64,000 nt of DNA from Symsagittifera roscoffensis. Its lineage: Eukaryota; Xenacoelomorpha; Acoela; Convolutidae. Position numbers and translations under genes: made by a program. Of this stretch, positions 61,231 to 64,000 are shown piece after piece (positions within the stretch are counted from its first letter, which is position 1; every line of letters starts with the position of its first letter). The notes beneath the pieces were generated by a model. That model made no database searches. It was given only the letters and a program-made list of their open reading frames with translations, and was not told the DNA's origin. The DNA lies in assembly GCF_963678635.1 (NCBI RefSeq), contig NC_087063.1, positions 74,543,617-74,607,616 of the forward strand, read 5' to 3'.

Positions 61231-64000
61231 TTATGGTTCACTCAAATTTCTTATTACCTGGTGTCCAGCCACTGAGATTATCGACTGTATCTTCTTTCCT
61301 TGCGGCGCCATGCCGAACCTCTTACCGGAGATCACTTTAAGTTTCATATCTAAACTGCTTGGTGTTTTCGTCTCCTCGAACTCCGTTGCCTCGAAGGTAT
61401 TCAGTTGCTCCTGAAGCTTTTCATTTTCCAGTTCAAGTTTCACTTTTTGTTCGATCTCTTTCGTCACCAATTCCTGCTGTACTCTATTTAGAGCATCCTT
61501 TGCGGCTGCCTTATAATCGATCTTGAAGTCATCGGCCGCAGTTGCTGGTTCCGGTTCACGTGCTTCTTCTGTTACCGCTTGCATTTTCTTTGCCGCCAGC
61601 TCTTGAGGTTTGTCCTTCCTGCGTGCCTCTGCTTCGCTCAAGAGTCGAGCCTTGCTTGCTTTCACTCCTGACAAAGCTTCTTCATGCCTTGGATGCTTGA
61701 TGTCCGCCACTGCATCCCAGAATTGCGGACAATCTGATTTAAAATGACCTTCCAAGTTGCAAAAGAAACACCTCGGGCCGAATTTCGCAATTACTCCTCT
61801 CATGAAATCCTCATGGTCCAACTCTGACGCATCTTCGTCCTCGAGGCTAAAGCCTATTGCTTTCATGCCTTGTTTGTAAGCTGGACATGCTGACACATGA
61901 TGGTCTGTTGAACTACAATTAGCACAAGAGCGTCTCTTGTCCATATCGTCCCTCGTTTTGTACCAATTGTTCCCTTGATTTGCTGGTCCTTTGTTAAAAT
62001 TGCCATAATTGTTCTTGTAATATCCAGATCTCGAAGGAGGTTTCAACAATAGATACTCTTTTGATTTGAGCCTCAACTCCTCCGGTGTTGGCGCATTAGT
62101 TGATAGTGGTGTGTAATGCGTTGCTAACATCGTACGAAGTTCATCATTTTTCACACCATCGATGAATTTTGAGGCTACGGCCAGGTTCATCCTTCGGTTT
62201 GACTCATCCGGTTGGCTGCGTCTTCTCAGCATTTCCAAATCATCGAGAAACTTGTCTATTGTTTCATCTTCTCGTTGCCTCCGTTTCTCGAAGCGCATCA
62301 TCGCCTGGTGCCCCTGCACCCCTGATCCGAAACGGTTTAATAAGATTTCGAAGATTTTCTCAGCAGTGTCACGTTGATACTGTTTCTTGGCCATGACACA
62401 GTTCAGGGCTGTCCCTTCTAAGTTGCTGGTGAGCGCGCTGCATTCCTGTCTCTCAGACAAGTCTTCTTCCTCGAAATGCAGCTTCATTACCTCTATCCAG
62501 GTATCAATACAGCCATCAGATTCGTCTTTGTAGCATCTTGGTTTCTTAAAGACTCTTCTGGACTTTTCACTGCGTTCATTGGTTCTAGATAACCGCGTCA
62601 GGAATGTCTCCAAAGACCTGTTCAGGGGTTCAAATGCTGTGGCCATTGCCGTAGCATCCCTTGAGAGTCCCGCTTGAGTGTCCTCACACCTTGTCGAAGG
62701 CTCTGTGTGCGGTGCATCCCTGCAATCCGAATCACCTTGAGCGTTTCCCGCTTGGCCCATATGACTCCTCCTCGGGCTTGTATGCCCCATGTTGCCAGAA
62801 TCGCTTCTCCCAGTCGCATGTGTGCTTTGCGTTGGTCGTTCGTTCGAGGTTTGTCTGTTCCCCGTTGAACTCGCTCTACTGTTCGGGCCCCATGCTGTAT
62901 TACCCCTTGTGGCATAGCCTGATGAACTGCCCCTGCCTCTAGTGGATCCATACGTCTTCCTCCTTTGATGTTCATTGAAGTTCACCCTCGGTTCCCTGCT
63001 GGGACCTCCCGAGTTCGGCTCTCCTTCTTTTGGTCCACTCTTGCTGCTTAGTAGCCCGTCCAACCTATCCATGATAGCCTGAGTTCGCCTCTCCATCATC
63101 GCGTCTATCTTTGTGTCAAGAGACCCAAGAGACTGCTCTTGCTGAATTCTTAACTTCTCCATGTCGGCTCTTAAGCGTAACTCCCTCTGTTCCGCCTCTC
63201 TTGTCATTCGCGACAAGTTCCTCGTCATATGTTCGTCCGTTCTTTCTTTCAAGCGTTTCTCGCTTCTGCCAACTTCTTGTCTGTTGCGGTTTATTTCTTC
63301 CCGCAGACTTTCTCTTTCAATGTGAACTGCTCTTTCCAGTTCACTCATCCTTATCGACATCTGTTCATTCTGTTCTCCTAAACTGCCCACTATGTTGTTT
63401 AAGGCTTCTTCTAGTGCTGCCCCGTTATCCATGAGTGGCGTCACTAGTGGTGGTGTAACTCTGTGGGTCCCAGGTAGCTTCGTGCTGGTAGAGATCCTGG
63501 CCTTTACTCTCTGTCTTGACCTTTTATCATTATTTATTTCAGGATCCGCTAACGCGTTGCTAAGCCCTCTGGTTCTACCCTCTTCAGGTTGTGGCTCTGA
63601 ACTTGTCCTAATCGCGAAGTCTTTTGACTGGCCTGGTGTGTTTGCCTCTTTGCTTATTGTTGTCACTACACCAAATTTGTCCATGGTTCCAGTCTCTCCT
63701 CCGACGTATGCCTCGTTCTCCTGGATCGAACTGTTGAGGCTGACCTGAGATCCAAAGTCCCCTTGCTCTTCTTCATCCTCTTCCTCTTGGGATTCACCGT
63801 CATTTCCTGCTCCTCCTCCCATGCTGAATGGAAAGATGTTTCCGAAGGTGTTCTTCATTCTTTCTGAGAATGATGATGACGTTGTTTGTTTCCCCGTTCC
63901 GCCTGCCATCATAGTGTTGTCTGTCGGAGATCTTCTAGTTGCCGTTACTTCAGTTGAGATGTCGGACAGTTCCGACATCTCCTCTCGATCCAACGTCCCG
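61231..64000 (-). pseudogene. Copy D ORF1 fragment: coiled coil, Gag and CCHC knuckles only
   Basis: Frame open from the right window edge to a TAA at the deletion junction (61231-61233). It matches ORF1 of C from the N-terminal low-complexity region through the coiled coil, Gag domain and both knuckles (CANC, CFFC), and ends after RNLSEP, before the protease. Its start lies outside the window. If the 5' end is intact it could encode a free Gag-like protein of roughly 1,000 residues with no enzyme domains. Confidence 0.88.

Larger units (their letters stand above)
60195..64000 (-). mobile_element. Giant retrotransposon copy D, internally deleted, runs off the window
   Basis: Contains the shared LTR, polypurine tract, only the last ~109 bp of 3' UTR (61115-61223), then a direct jump to mid-ORF1 (gag). 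About 17 kb, including protease, RT, RNase H, integrase and all of ORF2, is missing. At the junction, plus-strand actcaaattt occurs on both sides of tatggttc, a short duplicated patch typical of template switching. Confidence 0.88.

Overview
The window looks like an invertebrate metazoan genome made almost entirely of mobile elements. I found no host single-copy gene, no RNA gene and nothing prokaryotic. Four copies of one giant Ty3/gypsy-type LTR retrotransposon (named A to D here) fill nearly all 64 kb. The organism assignment rests on the metazoan-style elements present: a Ty3/gypsy Gag-Pol, a LINE-type reverse transcriptase C-terminus, and an R2-like zinc-finger plus endonuclease C-terminus. 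I cannot name the species.

Each giant element reads LTR (about 920 bp, TGTGACATTCG...CGAATGTTACA) - leader up to 2.9 kb - ORF1 (3,192 to 3,197 codons) - spacer of about 400 bp - ORF2 (2,981 codons) - 3' UTR of about 820 bp - polypurine tract - LTR, about 24 kb in all. ORF1 is a one-frame Gag-Pol: coiled coil, Gag, two CCHC knuckles, aspartic protease, RT with YVDD, RNase H, a long spacer, an HHCC/D,D35E integrase and a GPF module. Its C-terminus looks like a degenerate macrodomain of the TARG1/OARD1 type. ORF2 sits in the env position but does not look like an envelope. It carries an SGNH/GDSL hydrolase domain with its catalytic motifs, probably a second degenerate SGNH-like module, and about 1,900 residues I do not recognise.

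Layout. Copy A (+, 1-11821) lacks its left part; its ORF2 is decayed. An R2-like endonuclease ORF fragment (11822-12036) follows, then a 200-N gap, then an older diverged LTR remnant split by a LINE 3' fragment (12237-13432). Copy B (-, 13433-37924) has an intact ORF2, an integrase frameshift and a full 2.9 kb leader. The rest of the R2-like ORF (37925-38414) and a short flank come next. Copy C (-, 38635-61114) has both long ORFs open, but its leader is rearranged (deletions plus an 834 bp inversion). Copy D (-, 60195-64000 and beyond) shares an LTR with C and has an internal deletion joining gag to the 3' UTR.

In the expected cycle, ORF1 would supply capsid, protease, polymerase and integrase. 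ORF2 may be made from a spliced RNA, since a conserved acceptor-like tract precedes it. Points that stand out are the SGNH ORF2, the macrodomain-like tail, repeated internal copies of the polypurine-tract motif, three palindromes sharing a GGACTGTCC core, and a leader studded with AATCCGGAGGGGT motifs. The long near-identical repeats and the N gap mean the assembly could be wrong in places.
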